A stretch of DNA of 42,054 nt. It comes from an uncultured Collinsella sp. (lineage in GTDB: Bacteria > Actinomycetota > Coriobacteriia > Coriobacteriales > Coriobacteriaceae). The translations under genes were made by a program, and so were the position numbers. The notes under the pieces are model-generated. The model was not told where the DNA came from and did no database searches. It saw only the letters and a program-made list of their open reading frames with translations. Within the stretch, counting starts at the first letter, position 1. Every line of letters begins with the position of its first letter. Positions 1 through 8,900 of the stretch are shown here, one piece after another. The DNA is taken from NCBI GenBank assembly GCA_900541025.1, contig UQIL01000022.1, positions 1-42,054 of the forward strand, in the 5' to 3' direction.

Positions 1-480
1 ATGAGCCTCATCCGGGTTACCGACAACGGCTGCGGCATCGCCGCCGCCGAGGCGGAGACCGCCTTTCTCCGCCACGCCACCAGCAAACTGCGCACCGAGT
101 ACGATCTGGAGGCCATCGGCACCCTGGGATTCCGGGGAGAGGCTCTGGCCGCCTTCGCCGCCGTGGCCGTCACGGTCTATATCTGCATCTGGGTGCTGGC
201 GCTCTGCGTGTGGATCGTCGCGGTGGCACTCGGGGGCGTGGGCGTAGTTGAGCTCCTGCTTGCCGTAAGCGGCGTCATCATCGGCCACTTCCCGTACGCC
301 CTCGCCTCGGCGGGCGTGGGGCTCGGCCTCGTCGGCGTGGCGCTCTTCGTTGGTGCTGGCGCTTGGGCAGCCTCAAAACAAATTGCGCGCCTCTCGGCGC
401 TCTGGGCGAGGAAGGCCGCCTCGCCCTTCTGGAAGGGTAAGGGCGAGAAGGGCGGCGCTGCCGCGCATCTCGCGGCGTAG
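1..480 (+). pseudogene. Chimeric ORF: MutL ATPase fragment joined to the end of a DUF1700-like membrane protein
   Basis: Open from base 1 to TAG at 478-480, with its true start outside the window. Residues 1-50 are the MutL GHKL-ATPase core: the DNGCGI motif at residues 8-13, FLRHATSKL, then TLGFRGEALAA at about 41-51. From about residue 52 the similarity stops where MutL should continue (ISAVS...). The rest is two or three hydrophobic helices and a basic tail, as in the membrane end of DUF1700/HAAS-type proteins. The join lies near 142-156 in a GCC/GCCGCC-rich stretch. MutL is a cytoplasmic mismatch-repair ATPase, so the fusion makes no functional sense. It is either an assembly chimera or a recombination scar. 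The downstream small membrane gene fits the DUF1700 half, so that half is probably native. Confidence 0.7.
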
Positions 481-495
481 AAAGGAGTGAGTACC

Positions 496-750
496 ATGAC
501 CAGTGCGAAGAAGATCTACCTCGCCGTGGCGGGCGGGCTCGTTGCCGCGGGTGTTGTCCTCGCGGGCATTGGCTTTATCGCTTCGGGTTTCGACCCGGCC
601 GTGTTCACAACCCATATAGACACACGCGACAGCACCATCGTGCTCGGCGGCGTCGAGGTGGACGACCCGATGGGCCTCCCCCTCATCGAGCAGCTCGCCA
701 ATCTGGGCGAGATCGACACCTCCGGCGTCGCGGATCCCGCCGCGCCCTAG
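496..750 (+). CDS. Small membrane protein, possibly a shortened DUF4097-operon partner
   Basis: 84 residues from ATG 496, with AAAGGAG at 481-487 (eight-base spacing). The GTG at 487 lies inside the Shine-Dalgarno site and is unlikely to be the start. One N-terminal membrane helix (about residues 8-29, rich in Ala, Gly, Val) is followed by a short acidic exported segment (VFTTHIDTRDSTIVLGGVEV). It begins 15 bases after the DUF1700-like gene end, which suggests co-transcription. PadR/DUF1700/DUF4097 operons commonly have this order, and this protein resembles only the front of such a partner. It may be truncated. No catalytic motif is visible. Confidence 0.5.
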   Translation: MTSAKKIYLAVAGGLVAAGVVLAGIGFIASGFDPAVFTTHIDTRDSTIVLGGVEVDDPMGLPLIEQLANLGEIDTSGVADPAAP

Positions 751-911
751 GCGCAGCGAGCCCGGGCGCTCTGCCCGCCAAGCTGCGTAAGCCGGCGAAA
801 CCCGAACCTCAACCTCTACGCAACTGGCCCCAAGCCTGCGCCGATTCGCTCTCAGCGCCGCGCGGGGGCCCGTGACGCATGCCCAAAAAGGTACGAGGAG
901 AAAGGAACGCG

Positions 912-1109
912 ATGACGACAACCACGCCCTTCCGCCTTCACGGGGCCACGCAGGACCGGAAGCGACTGGGCCGTGCGGTGGGGCTGTGCTTGGATTGGCT
1001 ACACTGATATGGACAGTTCCGTGAGGGGCGCGAGAGGCGGGACTCTGGGGAGATCTTCGAGGAGGAGTGTCTCGACTGGAAGCGTGGGTTCAGTGGAGCA
1101 GGAACCTAA
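912..1109 (+). pseudogene. Degenerate PspC-like small gene
   Basis: ATG 912 has AAAGGA at 901-906. The frame opens with MTTTTPFRLHGATQDRK, which resembles the start of PspC-domain proteins (phage-shock/stress membrane proteins). It stops at TGA 1005-1007 after 31 codons. The same frame then stays open to TAA 1107-1109 with a charged sequence (FREGRERRDSGEIFEEE). Another frame across about 973-1020 gives CGG followed by a short hydrophobic stretch, as a frameshifted PspC core might. PspC genes often accompany PadR/DUF1700 operons, which supports the reading. The assignment is tentative: it could also be an unrelated 31-residue peptide. Confidence 0.3.
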
Positions 1110-1163
1110 TCTCTGTCTCTCTTGCTTTTTTGATTTGTTGAGAAGCCGGCATTTGGGGGCATT

Positions 1164-1446
1164 TTGGATAGCGAACAGTTCAAACAAGAAGCTGAGAAAA
1201 TAGAACAAAGCCTGAGTGCCTTGAGAGTCGCCGAGCGCAATGCAGTGATTCCCTTCATGAACGGCGACTTTACCCAATGGGATCTATATCTGGCATCCTC
1301 CTCTGAGTATGCGATGAGACTGATAGACGGATTCATCTCCATGCTCGAGTCGAGGAATCTTGTTTGCGTCGCCCAGCTTCTCCGCGCACAGGTTGGAGTC
1401 TGCCTGCGGACATTCGCATTATTCGCCGCCGAAGACCAGGATGACT
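1164..1446 (+). pseudogene. N-terminal fragment of an uncharacterised helical protein
   Basis: TTG 1164 opens a frame with about 94 protein-like residues: a charged helix, then a segment reading YAMRLIDGFISMLESRN, then LLRAQVGVCLRTFALFAAED. The pattern (residue-rich helices, LLR.Q....LR.FAL) resembles N-terminal parts of DUF5677-like proteins of unknown role. The frame stays open to 2039, but after about 1446 the translation turns into Arg/Pro-rich antisense of the arginase fragment and the kinase gene. The real gene is therefore cut at about 1440-1450. The start has only a weak GGGGG-type ribosome site. No function can be given. Confidence 0.45.
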
Positions 1447-1770
1447 TTCCCCCAAAAGGCTGCCAAGTACCATGGCGTGAGCGTTGGGGTAGCCATCATT
1501 CAGCGTGGATACATCCGGATGCGCATAGATCCAGACGATTCCAACGTTCTCGTATTTCCCGTGCAGGTAATCGAAGAGGGCAGGCGACACCATACAGTTG
1601 CCGCCGACGGTCACGACTCTGTCGGGGTTTTCTGCCGCAAGCTTCCTCTGCGCATCCTGAATCCCCGCCAGGACTTCGTCCTCGGCATAGATGCGAACTG
1701 TCTCCCATTTCTCATGTCCAAGTTTTGGGACGCGTTTCACAATGTCGAGTGGGACTCCTGGACAGTCGGA
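1447..1770 (-). pseudogene. Internal fragment of an arginase/agmatinase-family (ureohydrolase) gene
   Basis: Read on the minus strand from 1770 to about 1447, directly after and in frame with the stop codon of the histidine kinase (TGA at 1773-1771). Recognisable ureohydrolase motifs are VVTVGGNCMVSPALFDYL, then GIVWIYAHPDVSTLNDGYPN, then AHAMVLGSLLGE. Family members hydrolyse arginine or agmatine using two Mn ions. The usual metal-ligand motif D-A-H-P-D reads Y-A-H-P-D here, and the usual GGDC/GGDH reads GGNC, so an active-site ligand is lost. Both the N-terminal third and the C-terminal half are missing. This is a decayed remnant, not an enzyme. Confidence 0.75.
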
Positions 1771-2910
1771 TCACGTGGTGGCCCCCTTTGAGAGGGTCAC
1801 GAGCATCACGGTTCCGTTCTCGGAATTTGCTTCGACCTCTACCGTGCCACCGTGAAGCGCTGCAATCTCCCAAACAAGCGCTAGCCCGAGTCCTGCGCCG
1901 CCATATGCCCTGCTGCGGGATTTGTCTAGACGAAAGAACGGCTGGAAGATGCTTTCTCGGTACTGTTTGGGTATTCCCGGTCCCTGGTCCTCGACTCGCA
2001 GGAACACGTGGCTGTCGCTGTCGCAGATGGAGACGTTGACAGTCGAGCCGGAGCGGCTGTAACGGATGGCGTTTTCGACCAGATTAAACACCAGCCGATA
2101 GAGGAGCGTGTCGCTCCCGATTACTAAAGCGTCTCCAGCACAATTGAGGGCTATGCCCTTATTTTCGGCAAGTGGCGCAAGATCGGTGAGGACCTCTTCG
2201 GACAAGGGACCAAGTTCAACATCGTCATCGCAAGGAACGCTGCGGAGCTCACTCATCTCGAGCAATACCTTGGTCATTCGAGACATGCGCTCGGTTTGTT
2301 CTTGTAGCAGGCCGAGCAGCTCGGCTGTTTCGGGTCGCAAACCGGAGTGCTCGGAGATGAAAAGTTCAATCTGTGCTTGCATAAGGGCGAGCGGGGTGCG
2401 CAGCTCGTGTGCGGCGTTGCCGGTAAACTGACGCTGTGCAGAGAACCCTTCGCCAAGACGGGAGATCATGTCGTTGAAAGAGGCGCTGCATCGTTGTAGC
2501 TCGGTGGGCACATCTTCACTGAGTCTGATTTCGCTTAGGTTGTCAGGCTGCACACGCTCAACCTGGGCTGCAAAAGCCCGTAGCGGTTTGAGCGCACGAC
2601 CGCTCACAAAGTATGCCAGCGCGCCGCCAAGGAGTGTGACTTCAGCCGTGATGTACCAGGCTGTCGTGCCAAAAGACTCCTGTGCGTCGTTTACGACGAT
2701 TGTGACCTTGTCATCGAGGGCCGTTTTCGTTGGGTCGAACACCTGGGGCGAATCCGCGCCGGCAGCGTTAATGGCCGAGATGTCGCTGCCGATGGCATCC
2801 ATGTAGCGCATGCCCGTATAGCCGACCAGGCAGTTCGTCAGCACGCATGCCGCACACGTGAGCAGTGCTGTCATAATCGTTATGCGCCATTGCAGGGAAA
2901 GCCTTTTCAT
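1771..2910 (-). CDS. Two-component sensor histidine kinase
   Basis: 379 residues. Two membrane helices (about 10-32 and 85-107) enclose a small extracytoplasmic sensor loop of about 50 residues. A HAMP-like linker follows, then a HisKA domain with the H-box AAHELRTPLA (His168 is the likely phosphorylation site). The HATPase domain has an N-box NLVENAIRYS, a G1 box DQGPGI and a G2 box GGAGLGLAL. The start ATG overlaps the stop of the response regulator gene by four bases (ATGA), so the two are translationally coupled. The stop is followed directly by the arginase remnant, so the last residues (SKGATT) may lie close to a recombination join. The ligand is unknown. The divergent neighbours suggest redox or envelope stress, by inference only. 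Confidence 0.93.
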   Translation of the reverse strand: MKRLSLQWRITIMTALLTCAACVLTNCLVGYTGMRYMDAIGSDISAINAAGADSPQVFDPTKTALDDKVTIVVNDAQESFGTTAWYITAEVTLLGGALAYFVSGRALKPLRAFAAQVERVQPDNLSEIRLSEDVPTELQRCSASFNDMISRLGEGFSAQRQFTGNAAHELRTPLALMQAQIELFISEHSGLRPETAELLGLLQEQTERMSRMTKVLLEMSELRSVPCDDDVELGPLSEEVLTDLAPLAENKGIALNCAGDALVIGSDTLLYRLVFNLVENAIRYSRSGSTVNVSICDSDSHVFLRVEDQGPGIPKQYRESIFQPFFRLDKSRSRAYGGAGLGLALVWEIAALHGGTVEVEANSENGTVMLVTLSKGATT

Positions 2911-3581
2911 TCGCTATCCTCCATAACGTAGCCCTCTCCAATCCGATTGCGAATCGGGTCGTATCCCAAAGTGCTGCGTAGCTTTTTGCGGAGTGACGAG
3001 ATGTGAACGCGGGTTGCGTTGCTAAAGCTGTTTACGCTGCTATCCCAAACGTGCTCGATAAGCTCCTCTTGACTTACCGGACGCCCCTGATTAAGCATCA
3101 GGTATTCCAAGATTCCCGTTTCCTTGCGCGTAAGAGATAAGGCCTCGCTGTCCGCGGAAGCGATGCGCGCCTTGATGTCAAAGCGGAGCTTTCCGCAGGT
3201 TAAAACTATGTCGCTTTGTGTAAAGCGCCTGAGGGTAAGGCTGCGGATCCTTGCCGCAAGCTCGTCCAGATGAAACGGCTTGGTGAGGTAATCATTGGCG
3301 CCGGCATCGAGTCCGGCGACTTTATCGGATACTTCGCCGCGTGCGGACAGAATCAGTACCTTAGTCTCGCAGTCAGTTTTCCTAAGTTCCCTGAGTACGG
3401 TCATGCCGTCGATGCGGGGAAGGTTGAGGTCGAGTACCACGAGGTCAAAGGCCTCGACGCCCAGCAGGTCGAGCGCCTCCTGTCCGTCGTGACAGCAGTC
3501 GACGCTGTATGCCAGGTTTCGCAAGCTGCGCGCAATTGCATCGCACAGTGCTCGCTCGTCCTCGACGATCAAAATACGCAT
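2907..3581 (-). CDS. OmpR/PhoB-family response regulator
   Basis: 224 residues from ATG 3581, with AAGGAG seven bases upstream. The GTG/ATG options further up lack a ribosome site. The receiver domain has the acidic pair (EDE near the start), phospho-acceptor Asp51 in VVLDLNLPRIDG, a conserved Ser/Thr (ILSA) and Lys in LTKPF. The C-terminal winged helix carries LTRKETGILEYLMLNQGRPV and ends RNRIGEGYVM, typical of PhoB-type DNA binding. It is the first gene of a two-gene operon with the sensor kinase. It diverges from the CXXC/polyferredoxin/TlpA cluster across about 90 bases (3582-3671), so it may control that cluster as well as itself. Confidence 0.95.
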   Translation of the reverse strand: MRILIVEDERALCDAIARSLRNLAYSVDCCHDGQEALDLLGVEAFDLVVLDLNLPRIDGMTVLRELRKTDCETKVLILSARGEVSDKVAGLDAGANDYLTKPFHLDELAARIRSLTLRRFTQSDIVLTCGKLRFDIKARIASADSEALSLTRKETGILEYLMLNQGRPVSQEELIEHVWDSSVNSFSNATRVHISSLRKKLRSTLGYDPIRNRIGEGYVMEDSE

Positions 3582-3671
3582 AACAGTCTCCTTGCACATT
3601 TCAAATCGCGCTTAACACGGATTTTATAGCCGATATGGTCCAATGGTCGCGTAACGAAAGGAGTGGTCAGG

Positions 3672-3818
3672 TTGTTCAAAGCGGTAAAACCCGTGGTACA
3701 GGTCGCTTTGTTGATCGTCGGAATTGCCATGGTGTGCTTTGGTGTTATGCGTGGCGAGGCGGATGCCGTGCTGGCCAAAGCGATTAGGCTGTGCTTGGAG
3801 TGTATCGGAATTGGATAA
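3672..3818 (+). CDS. CD1871A-family CXXC membrane peptide
   Basis: 48 residues, too short for many gene finders. Start TTG 3672 is preceded by AAAGGAG at 3657-3663. One membrane helix (about residues 8-25) is followed by a short stretch and a C-terminal CLECIGIG, with Cys41 and Cys44 forming a CXXC pair. The layout (short basic start, helix, FGVMRGE, then LCLECIGIG at the very end) matches what I recall of the CD1871A family, which is found beside polyferredoxin and thioredoxin-like genes. Its stop overlaps the start of the next gene. A plausible role is relaying electrons or thiols at the membrane surface, which is an inference from the motif and neighbours. Confidence 0.8.
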   Translation: MFKAVKPVVQVALLIVGIAMVCFGVMRGEADAVLAKAIRLCLECIGIG

Positions 3819-4713
3819 AAGAGAAAACACTGCGTCGCATGTTTTGGCCCGATTTCGCGGATTCATTCAGGCGGCGGCGACGCTGGTCACCAATATTCAC
3901 CTGCCAAACTTTGCCAAAGGCGGCATCTATCAGGGCGCGGGAAAAACAGTCTGCGTACCTGGACTTAATTGCTATTCGTGCCCCGCGGCATCGGGTGCGT
4001 GCCCCATCGGGTCGTTCCAGTCGGTGGTGGGTTCATCCAAGTTCAACTTTTCTTACTACGTCACCGGTACGCTCATTTTGCTCGGCGTGCTGCTGGGACG
4101 CTTTGTATGCGGCTTTCTATGCCCGTTTGGCTGGCTGCAGGAGCTGCTTCATAAGATTCCCGGCAAAAAGTTCTCCACGAAAAAGCTCAAGCCGCTCACG
4201 TACATCAAGTACGTCGTGCTGCTGTTTGCCGTGGTGCTGCTGCCCGTCTTGGTGGTTAACGACGCGGACATGGGCGACCCGTTCTTTTGTAAGTACATCT
4301 GTCCGCAGGGCGTACTCGAGGGCGCCATTCCACTGGCCATTGCCAACGCCGGCATTCGATCTGCGTTGGGACATCTCTTTACTTGGAAACTTGCCGTTCT
4401 CATTGCCGTGGTAGTGCTGGGTGTTTTGTTCTACCGCCCCTTCTGCAAATGGATTTGTCCACTCGGTGCATTCTATGCGCTTATGAATAGGGTGTCCCTA
4501 CTGGGGATTCGGGTTGACGCATGCAAATGTGTCTCGTGCGGCAAGTGCTCAAAGGTTTGTCAGATGGACGTTGATGTGGTCCGCGCACCCAATCATGCCG
4601 AATGCATCCGGTGCGGAAAGTGTATCGGGGCCTGTCCCGTCGATGCCATTAGCTATCGCTATGGCCTGGATGTGTCGGCGGAAAAGCTCCCCTTGACCGC
4701 CGATAAAAAGTAA
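3811..4713 (+). CDS. NapH-like 4Fe-4S polyferredoxin membrane protein
   Basis: 300 residues from TTG 3811, which overlaps the previous stop. The upstream ATG 3724 would add about 29 residues that only read the small CXXC gene in another frame. Cysteines form an N-terminal cluster (C48, C54, C57, C64), paired CxxxCP motifs typical of NapH/CcoG-like proteins (C100/C104, C160/C164, C212/C216), and two ferredoxin motifs CxxCxxCxxxC (C240-C250 and C265-C275). Four hydrophobic helices (about 84-102, 131-150, 172-188, 193-212) anchor it. Such proteins pass electrons across or along the membrane from quinol or ferredoxin. Placed between a CXXC peptide and a thioredoxin lipoprotein, it probably feeds reductant to the outside face. 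Confidence 0.88.
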   Translation: MDKRENTASHVLARFRGFIQAAATLVTNIHLPNFAKGGIYQGAGKTVCVPGLNCYSCPAASGACPIGSFQSVVGSSKFNFSYYVTGTLILLGVLLGRFVCGFLCPFGWLQELLHKIPGKKFSTKKLKPLTYIKYVVLLFAVVLLPVLVVNDADMGDPFFCKYICPQGVLEGAIPLAIANAGIRSALGHLFTWKLAVLIAVVVLGVLFYRPFCKWICPLGAFYALMNRVSLLGIRVDACKCVSCGKCSKVCQMDVDVVRAPNHAECIRCGKCIGACPVDAISYRYGLDVSAEKLPLTADKK

Positions 4714-4742
4714 ACAAGCTTCGACAAAACGGAGGAATGACT

Positions 4743-5714
4743 ATGAAGCTTTCTAAGATTGCGGCCCTGTTTATGGTGCCGGTATTGGCCTTGTGTCTTG
4801 TGGCATGTTCGGCGCCCGGTGGCAATGCGAGCGAATCTGCGAGCTCCGATCCTAAGATCGCAGAACTCACTGCGCAGAAGCCGACCAATGCCGACGAGGC
4901 CGCCGAGCTGTATGCGAAGCTCATGCAGAAGGAGAACGAGATCTTTTCGAGTGATAACGCGCTGTGGGAAAAGGTATTCAATGCGGCAAATAAAGACTCG
5001 GCAATGATTGAGGACGGCAGCAATTACGGCGATTTCCTGCTCAAGACCATCGACGGTGCCAAGGATGAGTTCACGGCGGATGAGCTTAAGACACTCAAGG
5101 CCGGTGCACAGCAGATTAAGGAGATCGAGGACAAGCTCGAGAGCCTGGAGAAGGAGTTCCCCGGCTGTGGAAGCACGCCGAGTGCAGGCGAGAGCGTCGA
5201 CGCTTCGACCGCTGGCATGACGGCTGGTGCCAATGCTTCGAGCGAGGCGACGAAGTTCCCCAGCTTTACGGGCAAGGACCTGGATGGCAACGACGTGAAC
5301 AGCGACGAGCTGTTCTCTAAGAACAAGGTCACCGTCATGAACTTCTGGTTCACTACTTGCAAGCCGTGCGTGGGCGAGCTGGGCGATCTTGAGAAACTGA
5401 ATCAGGAGCTTGCCGAGAAGGGCGGCCAGGTCGTGGGCGTCAATTCCTTTACGCTCGATGGCAACAAGGGCGAGATTGCAGATGCCAAGGACGTGCTGAG
5501 CAAGAAGGGCGTGACGTATAAGAACATCTGGTTCAAGTCGGATAGCGAGGCCGGTAAGTTCACGTCAAATTTGTTCTCGTTCCCGACAACGTATGTCATC
5601 GATCAGAATGGCAACATCGTAGGGGAGCCCATCGTGGGAGCCATCAGCTCCGCCGAGCAGCGCGCTGCACTCAACAAACTTATCGACCAGGCGATTGCGA
5701 ATAGCGAGCAGTAA
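4743..5714 (+). CDS. TlpA/ResA-type thioredoxin-fold lipoprotein
   Basis: 323 residues from ATG 4743. GGAGG at 4731-4735 is too close to the ATG at 4737 but well spaced for 4743. The signal peptide ends in the lipobox LVAC with Cys22 as lipidation site, so the protein is anchored outside the membrane. Residues about 35-140 are a charged, helical N-terminal region not seen in small TlpA proteins. The thioredoxin fold starts near 170 (FPSFTGKDLDGN) and carries FTTCKPC (Cys206/Cys209) and a cis-Pro loop FPTTYV. It is likely a reductase of exported disulfides or sulfoxides, recharged by the upstream polyferredoxin protein. The 29-base gap to that gene supports one operon. Confidence 0.92.
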   Translation: MKLSKIAALFMVPVLALCLVACSAPGGNASESASSDPKIAELTAQKPTNADEAAELYAKLMQKENEIFSSDNALWEKVFNAANKDSAMIEDGSNYGDFLLKTIDGAKDEFTADELKTLKAGAQQIKEIEDKLESLEKEFPGCGSTPSAGESVDASTAGMTAGANASSEATKFPSFTGKDLDGNDVNSDELFSKNKVTVMNFWFTTCKPCVGELGDLEKLNQELAEKGGQVVGVNSFTLDGNKGEIADAKDVLSKKGVTYKNIWFKSDSEAGKFTSNLFSFPTTYVIDQNGNIVGEPIVGAISSAEQRAALNKLIDQAIANSEQ

Positions 5715-5731
5715 AGGCTGAGTACACGTAG

Positions 5732-5760
5732 TGTGACAAAGGGACAGTCCCTTTGTCACA
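5732..5760. repeat. Family A palindromic repeat, copy 1
   Basis: A perfect 29-base palindrome: TGTGACAAAGGGAC, one central A, and its reverse complement. Further copies are at 9190, 10726 and 17330. It sits 17 bases after the TlpA gene stop. Confidence 0.92.
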
Positions 5761-5776
5761 TTGTCGATGTTGTGTG

Positions 5777-5819
5777 CGGGACGGTGCGCTGTGTGGCGTG
5801 CCGTCCCGTTCGTTTTTGC
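5777..5819 (+). terminator. Rho-independent terminator after the redox operon
   Basis: Stem CGGGACGG (5777-5784) pairs with CCGTCCCG (5801-5808), followed by TTCGTTTTTG. It lies between the TlpA gene and the ABC exporter and should end the 3672-5714 transcript. Confidence 0.75.
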
Positions 5820-5940
5820 CCGGTTCGTTACATTCCTCACTGGTGTCGGCAAAAAATGGGAATAGAGTAGGACAAACGCGTCGAATACGAACGGCGGGGG
5901 AGAGCGGGCGAGTGCGCCTGCGCGGGAGAGGTTGCCGTCC

Positions 5941-8900
5941 ATGCTGGAGCTCAAAGATATTTGCAAAAGGTACGTCACGCAGTCGTTTACGCAGGTGGCG
6001 CTCGATAGCGTGAGCTTGGCCTTTCGCGATAACGAGTTCGTGGCCATTCTGGGCCCTTCGGGTTCGGGCAAAACTACGATGCTCAACGTCATTGGCGGGC
6101 TTGATCATTTTAACTCGGGCGACCTTCTGATCGATGGCATTTCGACCAAGGACTTCCGCGACCGCGACTGGGACGCCTACCGCAATAACCGCATCGGTTT
6201 TGTGTTCCAGAGCTATAACCTCATTCCGCATCAGACCATCTTGGAAAACGTGGAGCTGGCGCTTACTCTTACGGGTGTGGGTCATGCCGAGCGCCGGCAG
6301 CGTGCGCGCGAGGCGCTCGAGTCGGTCGGTCTGGGCGAGCATGTGAACAAACGCCCGAGCCAGCTTTCGGGCGGACAGATGCAGCGCGTAGCTATTGCCC
6401 GCGCCCTAATCAACGATCCCGAGATCGTGTTGGCAGACGAGCCGACCGGCGCCCTGGACTCAACGACGTCTGTGCAGGTCATGGACTTGCTCAAGGAGGT
6501 TGCGCGCGACCGCCTGGTCATCATGGTCACGCACAATCCCGAGCTGGCGTACCAATACGCCACGCGCATCGTCAACCTGGCGGACGGCAAAATCACCGAC
6601 GATTCCGATCCCTTTGACGCCGCTGGGACTGCGCGTCGCGAAGCCAAGCCCACACGCAAAACCTCGATGAGCTTTGTGACGGCGTTGGGGCTTTCGGCGC
6701 GCAACCTCATGACCAAAAAGGGCCGTACGGCCATGACGGCCTTTGCGGGCTCGATTGGCATTATCGGTATCGCGGCGATTCTGGCGCTCTCAAACGGTGT
6801 GAACAACTACATCAAAAAGGTCGAGGAGGATACGCTCTCGAGCTATCCGCTTACCATCTCCAAGCAGGATTACGACCTGTCGTCCATGATGGGCGGGCAG
6901 GGGACTGCAGAGGATGACGGGGGAGCGAGCAGCGCCTCCGACAGCGAGGACGATTCGGTCGAGAAGTCCGATAAGATTCCCGTGGTCACGGCCGTAAAGG
7001 ATATGTTTGCAAGTGTTAAGTCCAACGACATGACGAGCTTTAAGGCATGGCTCGATGCCGGTGGCGACGGCATCGACAAAGAGGTCAACGCTATTCAGTA
7101 CGGCTATGGCGTAACGCCGGTTGTCTATCGCACGGGCAAGGGAGACGAGAAGCCCGTGCGTCTGGTGCCCAATGCCATGACCGAGGCCATGAGCGGCGGC
7201 GCGAGCTCGGCAGCAACGGTGAGCATGGAGTCCATGGGAACCTCGGTCTTCAACGAAATGATCGACGACCAGAGCCTGCTCGACAGCCAATACGACGTCG
7301 TGGCGGGGCATTGGCCTACGTCTGCTAACGAGGCCGTGATGGTGCTTTCGAGCCGTGGCACGGTGGGCGACTATACGCTCTATAGCATCGGTGCGTTGGA
7401 AATCGATGAGCTCAACGACCTGGTCAACAGTGCCATGACGGCTGACGGCGGGGTCGAGACGCCCGAGACCGCTGCCGACTTTACCTACGAGGATGCGTTG
7501 TCTACGACGTTCAAGGTGTTGTCGCCGGCAGATGCGTATCGCAAAAACGAAGAGACCGGCATGTGGACCGATATGTCCGGTGACGCCGACTTTATGGCAG
7601 CCAAGGTTGCCGATGGCATTGACGTGCGCATTGTGGGCGTGGTGCGGCCCAACGAGACGGCCAACGCGAGCGCCCTTTCGCCCGGTATCGCCTACACACA
7701 TGCGCTGACTCGCCAGCTTATGGAGCGCGCGGCCGATTCGAAGATTGTGCAGGAGCAGCTTGCTCATCCCGAGACGGATGTCTTTACCGGCAGAACGTTC
7801 GACGAGCTGCAGGGCGAGGCCAAGCAGGGCGTGGACCTGGGTAGCATGTTCAGCGTTGACGAGGCGGCGCTCAAGAGCGCGTTCTCGTTCGATACGTCTG
7901 CGCTCTCGGGTGCGGCCGGCGGTATGGACCTGTCTGGTCTTGACTTGTCCGGGCTGGACATTGACCTTTCGGGCGTTGGTAAGGACATCGACTTCAGCGA
8001 CATCATGGCCAAAACGCCAACCCCAGATTTCTCGGGTATCTTTGACGGTCTGGAACTCACGCCCGAGCAAATGCAGCAGGCGGGAACGCTTGCCAACCAG
8101 CTGTTTGAGGGCTTTTTGCAGTCTGATCAGTTTAGGGCGCTGACACCCGAAGATCTTAAGGACACGTCAAAGCTTGCCGCCGCGTTCTCGGCGTATCTTG
8201 AGAGTGATACGGCAGCCCAGCAAATCCTGGCCCAGCTCAAAGCGCTGGGCGGCGATGCCTTGGCCGAGCGCCTGCAACAGGCGATGACCGACTATGTCCA
8301 AAAGCAGCTGGCTCCGTATCTGCAACAGGCAATGGACCAGGTGACCAAGACAATCAGCGACCAGATAGCGACAACGGTATCGTCCCAGCTTAAAGCGGGC
8401 GCGGCAGGGCTCATGGGTCAGATGGCGACGCAGATGTCTTCGAGTTTTGCCAACCTGGCGAGCGCCATGCACGTGGATGGGAGTGCCTTTGCTCGTGCTA
8501 TCCATTTCAACATGGACGCCGAGGACCTGAGCTCGCTCATGATGAGCTATGCGAAGGCATCGAAGCTCACCTACGACAACAATCTGACCACGCTGGGCTA
8601 TGCGGACGAGGCAGACCCCATCTCGGTCAAGATTTTCCCGCGCGACTTTGAGGCCAAGGAGCGTGTGCTCGACCATATCGATGCGTATAACAAGCAGGTC
8701 AAAGCCGCCGGGCACGACGAACAAGCAATCTCGTACACCGACTATATGGGCATCATCATGGGTTCGGTGACCGACATCGTAAACACCATCAGCTTGGTGC
8801 TCATCGCGTTTGTGAGTATTAGCCTGGTGGTGAGCTCCATCATGATTGGCATCATCACGTACATCAGCGTGCTGGAGCGTAAAAAGGAGATTGGCATCTT

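Noticed and set aside
1447..2039. Extension of the helical fragment's frame to 2039 as a 291-codon gene
   Set aside because: After about 1446 the translation is antisense to the arginase remnant and the sensor kinase, so the open frame is chance.
6790..8070. 426-codon minus-strand frame inside the ABC exporter
   Set aside because: Arg/His/Gly-rich antisense shadow of a gene with clear ATPase and FtsX motifs; no protein-like pattern or ribosome site.
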